Part shown: in pieces, positions 51,500 through 60,673 of the stretch
Layout: the number at the start of each line of letters is the position of its first letter
Position numbering within the stretch: position 1 is the first letter of the stretch
Assembly (NCBI GenBank): GCA_021734025.1
Contig: JAIPJS010000004.1
Location: 62,001 to 126,000, forward strand
Length of the DNA stretch: 64,000 nt
Direction of reading: 5' to 3'
Source: Candidatus Neomarinimicrobiota bacterium
GTDB taxonomy: Bacteria > Fidelibacterota > JAANXI01
The notes under the pieces: generated by a model
Told to the model about the DNA's origin: nothing
The model's database searches: none
What the model saw: the letters and a program-made list of their open reading frames with translations, nothing else
Made by a program: the position numbers and the translations under genes

Positions 51500-52942
51500 T
51501 TACTGAAGATCGCTTAACATTGAGAGGTTTTCTTCTATCCACCATTTCAGGTCTTTGCGTCTGACCTGCTTTCGCATCTGCTGCATGGTCTCTCGTTTTT
51601 TCTCAAGCGGCATCTCTATCGCCGCTTTCAGTGCTTTAGCACCGCTTTCCAGGTCAAACGGATTGACTGCCACCAAGTCCGGAAATTCCGAGGCCACACC
51701 GGCTAGTTCGCCCAGGATAAGCGCGCCATCCACGTCGCTCCGGGTCGCCGCAAACTCTTTGGCCACCAGATTCATGCCGTCCCGGATTGGCGTAATCAGC
51801 GCCACATCTGCCGCGCGATAGTACGCCACCAATTCCTCCTGGGGCAGGCCGCGGTAAAAATAGTGGATCGGGATCCAGCCCTCTCTGGAGTATTTTCCAT
51901 TGATGCGCCCGATCTGGTAGTCAATTTCGTCCTTCAATTCCTGGTATTCCGGCACGCCGGTCCGGCTGGGTACGGCTATCTGTAAAAACGATACTTTCTG
52001 GCAATATTCCGGATACTCGTCGAAAAACTTCTCCAGCGTCAGCAACCGTTCTTTGATACCCTTGGTGTAATCCAAACGATCGACACCGAGAATCAATTTT
52101 TCCGAACTCAGATCATCCTTGATTTCCCGGGCTTTGTTAATGACCTCTTCCGAACTGCCCAGGTTATTGAAATAATCGTAATTAATGCCAATGCCCCGGG
52201 GCAGGAGTTTCACCGTCCGGTCGCCCACGTAAATTTCGTACTTTTTTCGGTTCCACTCGTAGCCAAGGATCGTCTCCACGGCGCGGCCGAAATTCAGGCA
52301 GTACTGCGGCAGATGAAATCCGATCACATCGTTCCCGAGCATCCCTTCCAGCAGTTCCACGCGCCACGGAATGAACCGGAAAAAGTCCATATGCGGAAAC
52401 GGGATATGCCAAAAGATGCTGGATCTGATATTCGAATTTTCGTCCTTCAGCATCCCGGCGACCAATGCCATATGGTAATCCTGGAGCCACAGCAGGTCGT
52501 TCTCCGTGTCTACGTCTTCCAGGATGGCATCAGCAAATTTTCGGTTCACAGAGCGATAAGCCGCCCAGTGCTCTTCCTCAAAGTTCGACCGCTCCAAAAA
52601 ATAGTGGCAGAGCGGCCAGAGCGCCTGATTGGAGAAGCCGTAATAATAATTATTGACCTCTTTCTCAGTTAAAAATACGCGACGCTGGAGAAACGTGGGA
52701 TCTTTACCGGGAATTTGCTGCCTCGCCGGCAATTTGTCCTTATCCTCCAGATCGCCGCCGGCCCAGGACACCCACATGCCCCCGCTGGATCGCATAATCG
52801 GGATCAGCGCCGAGACCAAGCCCCCGACCGTGGCGTCATATTCGTACCCGTCCTCTGTCTTCGTCACTGAATATGGCTCCCGATTAGAACAAATCACGAG
52901 CCGCCGACCTCTGAGGTTTACATCAACTGGTGTCTGTGTCAC
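51500..52942 (-). CDS. otsA: GT20 alpha,alpha-trehalose-phosphate synthase (OtsA-like)
   Basis: GT20 glycosyltransferase of 480 residues that makes trehalose-6-phosphate (or a related glycosyl-phosphate) from a nucleotide-glucose. Family marks are [11 protein letters not shown] at the start, [34 protein letters not shown] and HMDFFR, the [16 protein letters not shown] phosphate-binding block, and [16 protein letters not shown]. There is no fused phosphatase domain and no separate OtsB gene in the window. A glucosylglycerol-phosphate or similar product cannot be excluded. First gene of the cluster. Confidence 0.88.
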   Translation of the reverse strand: MTQTPVDVNLRGRRLVICSNREPYSVTKTEDGYEYDATVGGLVSALIPIMRSSGGMWVSWAGGDLEDKDKLPARQQIPGKDPTFLQRRVFLTEKEVNNYYYGFSNQALWPLCHYFLERSNFEEEHWAAYRSVNRKFADAILEDVDTENDLLWLQDYHMALVAGMLKDENSNIRSSIFWHIPFPHMDFFRFIPWRVELLEGMLGNDVIGFHLPQYCLNFGRAVETILGYEWNRKKYEIYVGDRTVKLLPRGIGINYDYFNNLGSSEEVINKAREIKDDLSSEKLILGVDRLDYTKGIKERLLTLEKFFDEYPEYCQKVSFLQIAVPSRTGVPEYQELKDEIDYQIGRINGKYSREGWIPIHYFYRGLPQEELVAYYRAADVALITPIRDGMNLVAKEFAATRSDVDGALILGELAGVASEFPDLVAVNPFDLESGAKALKAAIEMPLEKKRETMQQMRKQVRRKDLKWWIEENLSMLSDLQ

Positions 52943-52956
52943 GTTATTCCGCCTGG

Positions 52957-53559
52957 TTAATTAAGGTGAGTATCAATCCGATCATACCACGCCCAGAGAT
53001 GGGTATAGCTGTCGGTCGGCTGAAAGTCGGAATAGTTCACCATCCGGCTGATAAAAGCACTGACAGCAAGATCAGCCAGGGTGAGTGAATCGCCAACGAG
53101 ATAGTCACCGGATTGCAGTGCGTCGTCCAGAAAACCGGCCTCTTTGTTAATACGCTGCTGTAAGTTTTCCTGCCCGTCCTTGTCCAGATCATTTCCATCA
53201 CTGTCGACTTTGACTATTGCCTTATATCCGAGCGGCCCCCACACTTCGTCGGCGTACCGGTCAAGCATATATACCCTGCCGCGTTCTTCCGGAGATTCCG
53301 GAACGAGCGGCGAACCGTTACCATAATTTTTATCCAGGTACGTCACGATATCCGTGGACTCCGGCAGTGTGGTGTCTCCGTCGACGATCACCGGGACGCT
53401 GGGTTGTCCAGAGATCTGTTCCACACGGCTACGATCACCCGGGTCTATTATCTGGCTGTCGTAAGAAAGTCCCAACGCCCGGAAACCCCTGCGAGCTTTC
53501 TCGCAAAAGGGACAGCGCTCAAAGTGGTAGAGTTGGATTTTGTCAGTATCTGTCATCAT
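52957..53559 (-). CDS. Glutathione S-transferase-family protein with CPFC thioredoxin site
   Basis: Soluble 200-residue protein. The N-terminal thioredoxin-like domain has a glutaredoxin-type CPFC site (Cys16, Cys19) and the cis-proline and GSH-binding segments VPVIVDGDTTLPESTDIVTYL. The C-terminal helical domain (about residues 95-200, GDYLVGDSLTLADLAVSAFI) is of the GST fold. It probably reduces or conjugates a thiol substrate. The gene lies just upstream of OtsA with a 14-bp gap, so they may be co-transcribed. Confidence 0.85.
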   Translation of the reverse strand: MMTDTDKIQLYHFERCPFCEKARRGFRALGLSYDSQIIDPGDRSRVEQISGQPSVPVIVDGDTTLPESTDIVTYLDKNYGNGSPLVPESPEERGRVYMLDRYADEVWGPLGYKAIVKVDSDGNDLDKDGQENLQQRINKEAGFLDDALQSGDYLVGDSLTLADLAVSAFISRMVNYSDFQPTDSYTHLWAWYDRIDTHLN

Positions 53560-54273
53560 ATTCCCGGCGTTTTCCGAGTCCCATCCATCGCATTGAAAAA
53601 GTTAGGGACTGGCCTTGAGTATATCAAGACGACCGGCTGCTGCTCATTACACATTTCGTAATATTCGCCGCGGTGAATTGCACTCCCGTCACCGATCGCT
53701 TACAGCGTCGGTGACGGTTACTCCAGTTCTTTTTCCGCCGGAAATCACCAGCGGTTTTTTTGATAGTATTGCGTACTGTGTATTGGGAAAAAAACTCTTC
53801 AGATGAAAAAAATGGGAGTCATTCCGAGCGAAATGATGTGAAGTTGAGGAATCTCGTTTAAGGAACCTCCGAAGGGTGGACGACCAGATCCTTCGGCTCG
53901 CTCCGCTCGCTCAGGATGACTGGGGGAGTTTTACTATTGAGGAAACGTAAACATTGCGTCATTCCGACTCAGCGCTAGCGAAGGGAAGAATCTCGTGAAG
54001 ATTTCTCCGGGAATACTAAGAGTAACATATTTCCCGGTTCGGGGACTAGGAGTACCAGCTTCGGTGATGGTGATCTACTAAACTTACACCGTCGGTGACC
54101 CTGCCAGGGATCACCGACGGAAGGCAATTGAGTCAATCCGACCGGAGCGCAAAGAAGCAAAGGAATCTCGTCAAGAATCGTCCATAGAATAATTAGCGCG
54201 TTCCTTCGACTCTTCCCCAAGGCGAGATCGCTCGGGATACCTGATTGTCTTTAGCTAAATAATAGAAAATTAC
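53560..54273. repeat. Gene-free 0.7 kb of inverted-repeat elements
   Basis: No gene seen. Contains two hairpins built from CACCGA/TCGGTG arms (53686-53717 and 54089-54120) and copies of the TCATTCCGA/GGAATCTCGT-type elements (about 53815-53925, 53957-54000 and 54130-54240). Relatives of the hairpins are at 61255-61286. Confidence 0.65.
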
Positions 54274-54720
54274 TCAAGAATTGACTTCCTCGCGGTAATG
54301 TTCAATACCACGCCGCATGGAATCCCAGGCCAGGGTGGCGCACTTGAGGCGCACCGGGAAATCAGCAACGCCCTCCAGCGAAGCGACATCCAGGAATTCG
54401 TCCTTATCCGGCAATTCCCCTTCGCCACGCATCATTTCCTCAAACATTTTGATGATCTCCAGGACTTCGTCCAGGCTCTTGCCCTTGATGAGTTCGGTCA
54501 TCATCGAGGAGGAGGCCATGCTGATGGAACAGCCATGGCCGTCGAAACTAATATCCTGTACGATACCGTCTTCATCCACGTCAGCAAACAGTTCCAGGAT
54601 ATCCCCGCAACTGGGATTGTGGCCGCCCTCGGTAAATGTGGGATTGTCTAACTCGCCCCGATTACGGGGGGTCCGGTAGTGATCGAGTATAACTTCTTTA
54701 TACAGCCCGTTCAGTGACAT
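54274..54720 (-). CDS. sufU: Fe-S cluster assembly scaffold/sulfurtransferase SufU
   Basis: Accepts sulfur from SufS and passes it to the SufBCD scaffold. The 148 residues from ATG 54720 carry all three ligand cysteines, Cys38 in HNPSCGD, Cys64 in GHGCSIS and Cys127 in LKCATLAW, as well as the conserved LDHYRTPRNRG start. A TTG six bases upstream is possible. The gene overlaps the end of sufS by 23 bp, and it is the last gene of the operon. Confidence 0.94.
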   Translation of the reverse strand: MSLNGLYKEVILDHYRTPRNRGELDNPTFTEGGHNPSCGDILELFADVDEDGIVQDISFDGHGCSISMASSSMMTELIKGKSLDEVLEIIKMFEEMMRGEGELPDKDEFLDVASLEGVADFPVRLKCATLAWDSMRRGIEHYREEVNS

Positions 54721-55984
54721 TGCCAAAAATTTCCCGCACTTTGTTCAACGATTGGAAAAATATATCAATTTCATCGGTAGTATTGTAGAAATAAATACTG
54801 ATTCGCGCAGATGATCCGATGCCGAGTTTGCGCATCAACGGCTGGGCACAGTGATGGCCGGCACGAATGGCGACGCCCTCCTGGTCGATAATGGTAGCAA
54901 TATCGTGGGGATGTGTTCCGTCCATGGTAAACGAGACGATGCCGCCGCGCTTTCCCAATGGCCCGTATACGTGGACGTCTTCAAAATAATTCATCCGGCG
55001 CATGGTATAGTTCATCAGGTCGCTCTCATGCGCCAGGATTTTTTCCATACCGATATCCTGTAGGTAATCGATGGCGTACCCCAGTACAATACACTGGGCA
55101 ATATTCGGCGTACCGGCTTCGAATTTCCACGGGGGCTCTTTGTAGGTGGAGGAGTCCAGATAGACATCCTCGATCATTTCACCGCCGCCGAGGAACGGAT
55201 TCATAGACTCCAGTGCCTCATATTTCCCGTACAGGATGCCAACGCCGGTTGGTCCGCACATCTTGTGGCCGGAAAACGCATAAAAATCGCAGTCGAATTC
55301 CTGGATATCCGTTGGACTGTGTGCTGCTCCCTGCGCTCCGTCCACCAATACCCTCGCGCCATATTCATGAGCCAAATCCGCAATCTTGCGTATCGGATTG
55401 ATCGTCCCCAGCACATTGGACATCTGAGTTACGGCGACGATTTTCGTCTTGTCACTCAGGAGGCTTTCGAACTGCCCCAGATCCAGATGGCCGGCCTTAG
55501 TGAGTTCAATACCCTTGATCTCCGCTCCGGTATCTCTGGCAATAATATGCCAGGGAACGATATTGCTGTGATGCTCCATGTAGGAAATCAGGATCTCATC
55601 GCCGGGCTCCAGAAATTTACGTCCCCAGGCATTGGCCACCAGATTGATGGACTCGGTGGTACCCTTGGTGAAAACAATATTCCGCTCCGACTCCGCATTG
55701 ATGAAGTCGGCCACCTTTTCTCTGGCCAGTTCGTAGGCATCGGTGGCTTCTTCGCTGAGGGTATGAATGCCCCGGTGGACGTTGGCGTTATATCGTGAAT
55801 AATACTCGGCAATTTTATCAATAACCTGCTGCGGTTTCTGGGATGTTGCTGCGTTGTCAAGATAGACCAGCGGCTTGTTATCCTGAACCCGCCGGCTGAG
55901 CACCGGGAAATCCTGCCGAATGCGTTCCACATCCAGCGGACTGTTCTGCCCGGGCACTGAGCCATTTTTTCCGGGAACGGTCAA
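54698..55984 (-). CDS. sufS: Cysteine desulfurase SufS
   Basis: PLP enzyme that takes sulfur from L-cysteine as an enzyme persulfide. The 428 residues show the PLP lysine in FSGHKMCGPTGVG (Lys241), the SNVLGTINP loop, YLDNAATSQKP, and the persulfide cysteine Cys379 in IRAGHHCAQP. Length is normal. It lies two bases after the Rieske gene and runs into sufU. Confidence 0.95.
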   Translation of the reverse strand: MTVPGKNGSVPGQNSPLDVERIRQDFPVLSRRVQDNKPLVYLDNAATSQKPQQVIDKIAEYYSRYNANVHRGIHTLSEEATDAYELAREKVADFINAESERNIVFTKGTTESINLVANAWGRKFLEPGDEILISYMEHHSNIVPWHIIARDTGAEIKGIELTKAGHLDLGQFESLLSDKTKIVAVTQMSNVLGTINPIRKIADLAHEYGARVLVDGAQGAAHSPTDIQEFDCDFYAFSGHKMCGPTGVGILYGKYEALESMNPFLGGGEMIEDVYLDSSTYKEPPWKFEAGTPNIAQCIVLGYAIDYLQDIGMEKILAHESDLMNYTMRRMNYFEDVHVYGPLGKRGGIVSFTMDGTHPHDIATIIDQEGVAIRAGHHCAQPLMRKLGIGSSARISIYFYNTTDEIDIFFQSLNKVREIFGNVTERAV

Positions 55985-55986
55985 AG

Positions 55987-56301
55987 TTATTCTCCGTAGT
56001 TCACGTAAATCGTATTGTCTTCGATTTTCGTTTCGTATTTCGTCACCCCCACTACTGCCGGAAAGGACTTTACCTCACCGGTACGCACGTCAAATTCTGC
56101 GCCGTGAAGAGGACATTTCACCTTATTCCCCAGCAGTTCCCCTTCCGAAAGTGATGCTTCGGCATGGGAACAAGTATCATCAATTGCATAGACATCATCA
56201 TCCATACGAATAACAGCAATACGGGTTCCATCGTTCATAGTTATCTTGTCCATGTCGTACTCCCCCAGTTCCCCGAGGGAAAGCGCTTCAACCCAGGCCA
56301 T
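55987..56301 (-). CDS. Rieske [2Fe-2S] ferredoxin in the suf operon
   Basis: Small non-heme ferredoxin, 104 residues, with a Rieske cluster bound by Cys44-x-His46 and Cys63-x2-His66 (DTCSHAEASL, VKCPLHGAEFD). This matches biphenyl-dioxygenase-type ferredoxin subunits. It sits between sufD and sufS with tiny gaps, so it belongs to the operon. It may supply electrons for cluster assembly or be a product of it (inference). Confidence 0.92.
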   Translation of the reverse strand: MAWVEALSLGELGEYDMDKITMNDGTRIAVIRMDDDVYAIDDTCSHAEASLSEGELLGNKVKCPLHGAEFDVRTGEVKSFPAVVGVTKYETKIEDNTIYVNYGE

Positions 56302-56312
56302 GCAAATGTCTC

Positions 56313-57659
56313 CTACTCTGCGATCTTCTCGATCTTTTCCTGTATCAGCCTATCTATGAGGTCCTTCGTCGACTTAGAACCAATATGCTTCGTTACGTCT
56401 TTGAAAAAGCCGGAGATGATCACTCGTTCGGCCTGCTGTTTGCTCAGACCACGGCTTCTCAGGTAGTACATCTGATCGTCGTTAATTCGCCCGACGGTCG
56501 CACCGTGCCCTGCCTTGACGTCGTCTGCTTCGATTTCCAGCACCGGGATAGAATCTGCCCGCGCCCCTTTGTCGAGGAGAAGGTTTTTATTCTCCAGTTC
56601 CGCCTCGGTGAGCTGGGCATCCCGGTCGATCTTGATGAGTCCCTGGAAAACGGAGCGACTCTTGTCCTTTAGCGCGCCTTTGAAAATACTTTCGCCGGTA
56701 GTGTGCGGCGTTTCGAGTTTCAGCAGTACACCGGTGTCCAGGTGCTGGGTGTTGTCCAGGAAGTATAGTCCGAGGGCATCGGCGTTGGCTCCTTCACCGG
56801 CGCACACGCTGTCGATGTGGTTCTTCGCCAGTTTACTGCCGAAGTTAGAGACCACCCAGGTCATCCGGGCGTCTCGTCCGATGTGGGCCCGTTTGTTGGA
56901 GAAATCGTATGTTTCCTGATTATAGCTCTGGATACTGGTATAGTTCATCCGGGCGTTATCGTTCAGGAAGACCTCACTGATGCCATTGTGCAGCGTTTTA
57001 ATCTCATCATTTGCCGAGCGGAACACCTCTACAAACTGCGCAGACGCGTTCTCTTCCAATATAATCAGATTATGCTGCGCCAACACAGCGTTCGGTTTAT
57101 TAACCGTAAATAACGCCTCAAACGGAATGTCCACCTCCACATTCTTTGGCACGAACAGAAATGCTCCGCCGCTCCAGAAAGCACCGTTTAGTGCCGCAAA
57201 TTTACTGTATTGTGGTGTCATCACCTTGGTGAACAGATATTCCTTCACCAGCTCGGGATGCTCTTTTACCGCCTGCTCCAGAGATGTGAAAATGACGCCT
57301 TTTTCGCGCAAATCTTCAGAAATTTTTGTCAGTTGTACCTCGGAATCGCCCTGATACAGCAATCCGCCGCGCTGGTCTGAAGACTGCACCAGATCTTTGG
57401 TGGCGTCCGGCAGTTCCTCGACCGACGTCACCGCTTCGCCGTTCACATCCGTGTAAGGCGTAAACGCTCCGAAATCGATATGCGAAATATCGGTCCGTCG
57501 CCATTCCTCATCTTTGGTTGTCGGCATAGGGAGTTCTTCCCATGTATTATACGCCGCTTCCCGCTGTTCCTTTACCCAGGCCGGTTCCTCTTTGGCCTCG
57601 GAAATCGCGTACATCTGCTCGCGGGTAAAGCCTTGTGTATGTCCGTTATCGCTTGCCAT
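56313..57659 (-). CDS. sufD: Fe-S cluster assembly protein SufD
   Basis: Partner of SufB in the SufBC2D complex; it provides surfaces for SufC and for electron and iron entry but not the main catalytic residues. The 448 residues have the beta-helix core (FLFVPKNVEVDIPFEALF, AHIGRDARMTWVVSNFGSK) and the closing HGATVGRINDDQMYYLRSRGL. A GAGGAA site precedes the ATG. It follows sufB after a gap containing a hairpin. Confidence 0.94.
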   Translation of the reverse strand: MASDNGHTQGFTREQMYAISEAKEEPAWVKEQREAAYNTWEELPMPTTKDEEWRRTDISHIDFGAFTPYTDVNGEAVTSVEELPDATKDLVQSSDQRGGLLYQGDSEVQLTKISEDLREKGVIFTSLEQAVKEHPELVKEYLFTKVMTPQYSKFAALNGAFWSGGAFLFVPKNVEVDIPFEALFTVNKPNAVLAQHNLIILEENASAQFVEVFRSANDEIKTLHNGISEVFLNDNARMNYTSIQSYNQETYDFSNKRAHIGRDARMTWVVSNFGSKLAKNHIDSVCAGEGANADALGLYFLDNTQHLDTGVLLKLETPHTTGESIFKGALKDKSRSVFQGLIKIDRDAQLTEAELENKNLLLDKGARADSIPVLEIEADDVKAGHGATVGRINDDQMYYLRSRGLSKQQAERVIISGFFKDVTKHIGSKSTKDLIDRLIQEKIEKIAE

Positions 57660-57696
57660 GTAATTCCTCGTTCTGTTACCTTCGCATTTTCAATCC

Positions 57697-57736
57697 AAAG
57701 GGAGCCGGTGCATTCAAATCACACCGAGCTCCCTTT
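57697..57736 (-). promoter_or_regulatory. Intercistronic hairpin between sufB and sufD
   Basis: On the minus strand AAAGGGAG pairs with CTCCCTTT and CGGTG with CACCG around an 8-9 base loop, with one bulge. No T-run follows. It could stabilise the sufB mRNA end or set stoichiometry. Confidence 0.4.
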
Positions 57737-57774
57737 CGGTTAATAGTCATATTCATAATCGCCATGGAGGCGTT

Positions 57775-59184
57775 TTATCCGACAGAACCCTCCATCTGGA
57801 GATCCACCAACCGATTAAATTCGACTGCGTATTCCATGGGCAGAGTCCGCTCGAACTCATCCAGGAATCCGTGGACGATAGTGCTCTTGGCCTGGTCTTC
57901 AGTGAGACCGCGGCTCATCAGATAGAAGAGCTGCTCCTCGCCGATCTTGGAGACCGTCGCCTCGTGCTCAATCTGCGCGGTGTCGTCCTCGATCTCCATG
58001 TAGGGATAGGTATCGGACTCCGCATTTGAGCCCATCATCAGCGCATCACACTCGATGTCCGACTTGCAGTTCTCCATGCCCGGATGGACTTTAATCAATC
58101 CCCGATAGGAGGTCCGTCCACCATCGAAGCTGATACTTTTAGATGTCACCTTCGAGGTGGTGTTTGGCGCGGCGTGGATCGCTTTGCCGCCGGTATCCTG
58201 GTGCTGATTTTCCTTCGCCGTGGCGATGGACACGATCTCGGCATGAGCGCCCTCACCTACCAGGTAGACACTCGGATACTTCATGGTGACCTTGCTCCCG
58301 CCGTTGTAATCAATCCACTCGACGCGAGCATTCTTTTCGGCCTTTGATCGTTTGGTCACCAGATTGTACACCGAACTGTACCAGTTCTGAAGAGTCGTGT
58401 AACGAAGCGTAGCGCCCTCGTGGGCAATCAGTTCCACTACCGCAGAATGCAGCGCATTCGTCGAATAGGACGGACTGGTGCACCCTTCGATATAGTGTAC
58501 TTCCGCATCCTTGTCCACGATGATGAGTGTCCGCTCGAACTGACCGGCATTCTCTGCATTAATCCGGAAATACGCCTGCAGCGGCAATCCGACCTTCACT
58601 CCCTCTGGCACGTAAATGAAACTTCCGCCGGACCAGACCGCGGTATTCAGCGCTGCGAATTTATTATCGGAGGCCGGAATCAATGTACCGAAGTATTCTT
58701 TGACGATCTCCGGATGTTCCTTTAGTCCGGCATCCATATCAAAGAAGAGTACACCTTTTTCCTCCCAGGCGCCTTTCAGCTTGCTGTAGACCGATTCGGA
58801 GTCAAACTGATTGGACACGCCGGCCAGGAACTTCCGCTCTGCTTCCGGAATACCGATCCGTTCGAACGTTTCCTTGAGATCGTCCGGCACATCATCCCAG
58901 CTCTGGTTCTTATTTTTCTGGTAGTCCGGCTGGAGATAGTAGATGATCTCGTTGAAGTCGATATCCGAGAGATCGCCGCCCCACGTGGGCATCGGCTTCT
59001 TCATAAATTCCCGGAAACCCTCTAGACGCTTCTCCAGCATCCACTCCGGCTCTTCCTTCCGCTTGGAGATATCTTTGATGAGATCCTCGGTTAATCCGGG
59101 TGGCGCTTTAAATTTATATTTATGTTCGCTGTGCCAGCCGTATTCGTAATCTCTATTGGCTGTTTGCAGTGCTGTATCAGACAT
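57775..59184 (-). CDS. sufB: Fe-S cluster assembly scaffold SufB
   Basis: Main scaffold subunit on which the Fe-S cluster is built. The 469 residues show the conserved regions YVPEGVKVGLPLQAYFRIN, IIVDKDAEVHYIEGCTSP with the key cysteine of CTSP, NARVEWIDYNGGSKVTMKYP, and the C-terminal IEHEATVSKIGEEQLFYLMSRGL. Length is normal. ATG 59184 gives MSDTALQ. It lies between sufC and sufD. Confidence 0.95.
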   Translation of the reverse strand: MSDTALQTANRDYEYGWHSEHKYKFKAPPGLTEDLIKDISKRKEEPEWMLEKRLEGFREFMKKPMPTWGGDLSDIDFNEIIYYLQPDYQKNKNQSWDDVPDDLKETFERIGIPEAERKFLAGVSNQFDSESVYSKLKGAWEEKGVLFFDMDAGLKEHPEIVKEYFGTLIPASDNKFAALNTAVWSGGSFIYVPEGVKVGLPLQAYFRINAENAGQFERTLIIVDKDAEVHYIEGCTSPSYSTNALHSAVVELIAHEGATLRYTTLQNWYSSVYNLVTKRSKAEKNARVEWIDYNGGSKVTMKYPSVYLVGEGAHAEIVSIATAKENQHQDTGGKAIHAAPNTTSKVTSKSISFDGGRTSYRGLIKVHPGMENCKSDIECDALMMGSNAESDTYPYMEIEDDTAQIEHEATVSKIGEEQLFYLMSRGLTEDQAKSTIVHGFLDEFERTLPMEYAVEFNRLVDLQMEGSVG

Positions 59185-59217
59185 ATTTACCCCTGCATAC
59201 GTTTATATTCGATTTAA

Positions 59218-59991
59218 TTAGACTTCGACTTCGGTCTTTTCCCTTATCCAGTCGTAGCCTTTATCTTCCAGTTTTTCTGCCAGTTCCGGCCCGCCTTTGT
59301 CAGCAATCTTTCCGTTGAGCATGATGTAGACGTGATCCGGTTCCAGGTACCGTAGAATCCGCTGGTAATGCGTGATTACCAGTACTCCCATTTCAGGATT
59401 CACCAGTTTATTGACCGATTCTGCGACTGTTCTGAGTGCGTCAATATCCAGGCCGGAATCCGTTTCGTCCAGAATGGCCAATTTCGGTTCGAGTACGGCC
59501 ATCTGGAGCATTTCGCTCCGCTTCTTCTCGCCACCTGAGAACCCTTCGTTCAGGTAGCGCGACGCAAATTTTTCATCCATTTCCAGATCCTGCATCTTCT
59601 GGCGGAGATATTTGGAAAATTTTCCCACTGAAATAGAATCATTCTTCACGGCATTATAGGAATCTCTGAGAAACTTGTCCATGCTGACTCCCGGAATTTC
59701 GCTGGGATACTGAAATGCCAGAAACATGCCAAGTCGCGCCCGCTCATCAGGTTCAAGATCATTGACCGACTCGCCACGAAATGTGATCTCGCCATCCGTG
59801 ATATGATAGCGGGGATTGCCCATCAAAATATGAGCCATCGTACTTTTCCCGGATCCGTTCGGTCCCATAATGGCATGGACTTCGCCGCCGTTAACTTCCA
59901 GGTCGATGCCGTGCAGAATCTCGGTGTCTTCCACACCGCCCTTCAGCCCGGATATTTTCAACATTGGTTCATTACCGTTGTTCTTTGCCAT
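59218..59991 (-). CDS. sufC: SUF ATPase SufC
   Basis: ABC-type ATPase that drives conformational change of SufBD. The 257 residues carry Walker A GPNGSGKS (43-50), the Q-loop in AFQYPSEIPGV, the signature NEGFSGGEKKRSEML and Walker B LAILDETDSGLD. It is not a transporter ATPase. It follows the rrf2 gene with a 21-bp gap, and it is the first structural gene. Confidence 0.95.
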   Translation of the reverse strand: MAKNNGNEPMLKISGLKGGVEDTEILHGIDLEVNGGEVHAIMGPNGSGKSTMAHILMGNPRYHITDGEITFRGESVNDLEPDERARLGMFLAFQYPSEIPGVSMDKFLRDSYNAVKNDSISVGKFSKYLRQKMQDLEMDEKFASRYLNEGFSGGEKKRSEMLQMAVLEPKLAILDETDSGLDIDALRTVAESVNKLVNPEMGVLVITHYQRILRYLEPDHVYIMLNGKIADKGGPELAEKLEDKGYDWIREKTEVEV

Positions 59992-60012
59992 AAACTCATT
60001 TCTCCTCTTCAG

Positions 60013-60420
60013 TTACAGATCAGCTAAACTAATATTTTTAAAATAATTGGTCAAGTTGCGTTGTATGGTCAATATCGGCGATTTGATATTGCAATTTTCC
60101 AGCTGGGAGCACTCTTCGCCGTTATTTGTGGAGCATTCCACCATGGATATCGGTCCCTCGATTATCCGGACGATGTCGTTCAGGTTAATATCCTCAGGCG
60201 CTTTGTCCAGCACATATCCGCCGGTGACGCCCTGGTAGGATTTTATCATTCCGTTCCGCGCCAGCTGCTGCAGTACTTTCCCAAGAATTCCCCGCGGAAT
60301 ATTAAACCGCTCTGCGATTTCCGTGGCGCTCACCACAACATCCGGATCCTTTTCCTGTTCCGAAATGATGCATTTCATCGCGATAATTCCGTATTCAGTT
60401 TTTTTCGTAAAACGCAGCAT
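60013..60420 (-). CDS. Rrf2-family Fe-S-dependent regulator of suf
   Basis: Winged-helix regulator of 135 residues, related to IscR/SufR-type sensors. The DNA-binding part (ATEIAERFNIPRGILGKVLQQLARNG) and the wing (YQGVTGGYVLDKAPEDI) are clear. Three cysteines (Cys96, Cys104, Cys110 in ECSTNNGEECSQLENC) are placed to hold an Fe-S cluster, so it likely senses cluster status and represses the suf operon, including itself. It opens the operon; the operator/promoter is just upstream. Confidence 0.9.
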   Translation of the reverse strand: MLRFTKKTEYGIIAMKCIISEQEKDPDVVVSATEIAERFNIPRGILGKVLQQLARNGMIKSYQGVTGGYVLDKAPEDINLNDIVRIIEGPISMVECSTNNGEECSQLENCNIKSPILTIQRNLTNYFKNISLADL

Positions 60421-60439
60421 TTTTCTTTATTCCAATATA

Positions 60440-60490
60440 TGCGACCATTTCAATCGCATTTAATATAAGACCACTTTAGTCTCATTTCAA
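60440..60490 (-). promoter_or_regulatory. Promoter and operator of the suf operon
   Basis: On the minus strand TTGAAA (60490-60485) and TATATT (60467-60462) are exactly 17 bp apart. An inverted repeat AGAC-N7-GTCT (60468-60482) fills the spacer, and a second, TGCGA-N9-TCGCA (60440-60458), lies just downstream of the -10. Both have the same overall shape, as expected for paired regulator sites. Confidence 0.75.
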
Positions 60491-60673
60491 ACAGAAATAA
60501 CATTTTTTCTACGCATTGCTCGTAAATGACTCTTATCACTATAATGACAGTGTTTCAGCGACTTTACATTTTTCAAAATAACCTGTAAACTGTGATTTAT
60601 AAATGAGGGCATAACTATAAATTCATTGGAATTTTTTGATTTTGAGGGCAAAAATTACCCAGGAGGAAAAATT

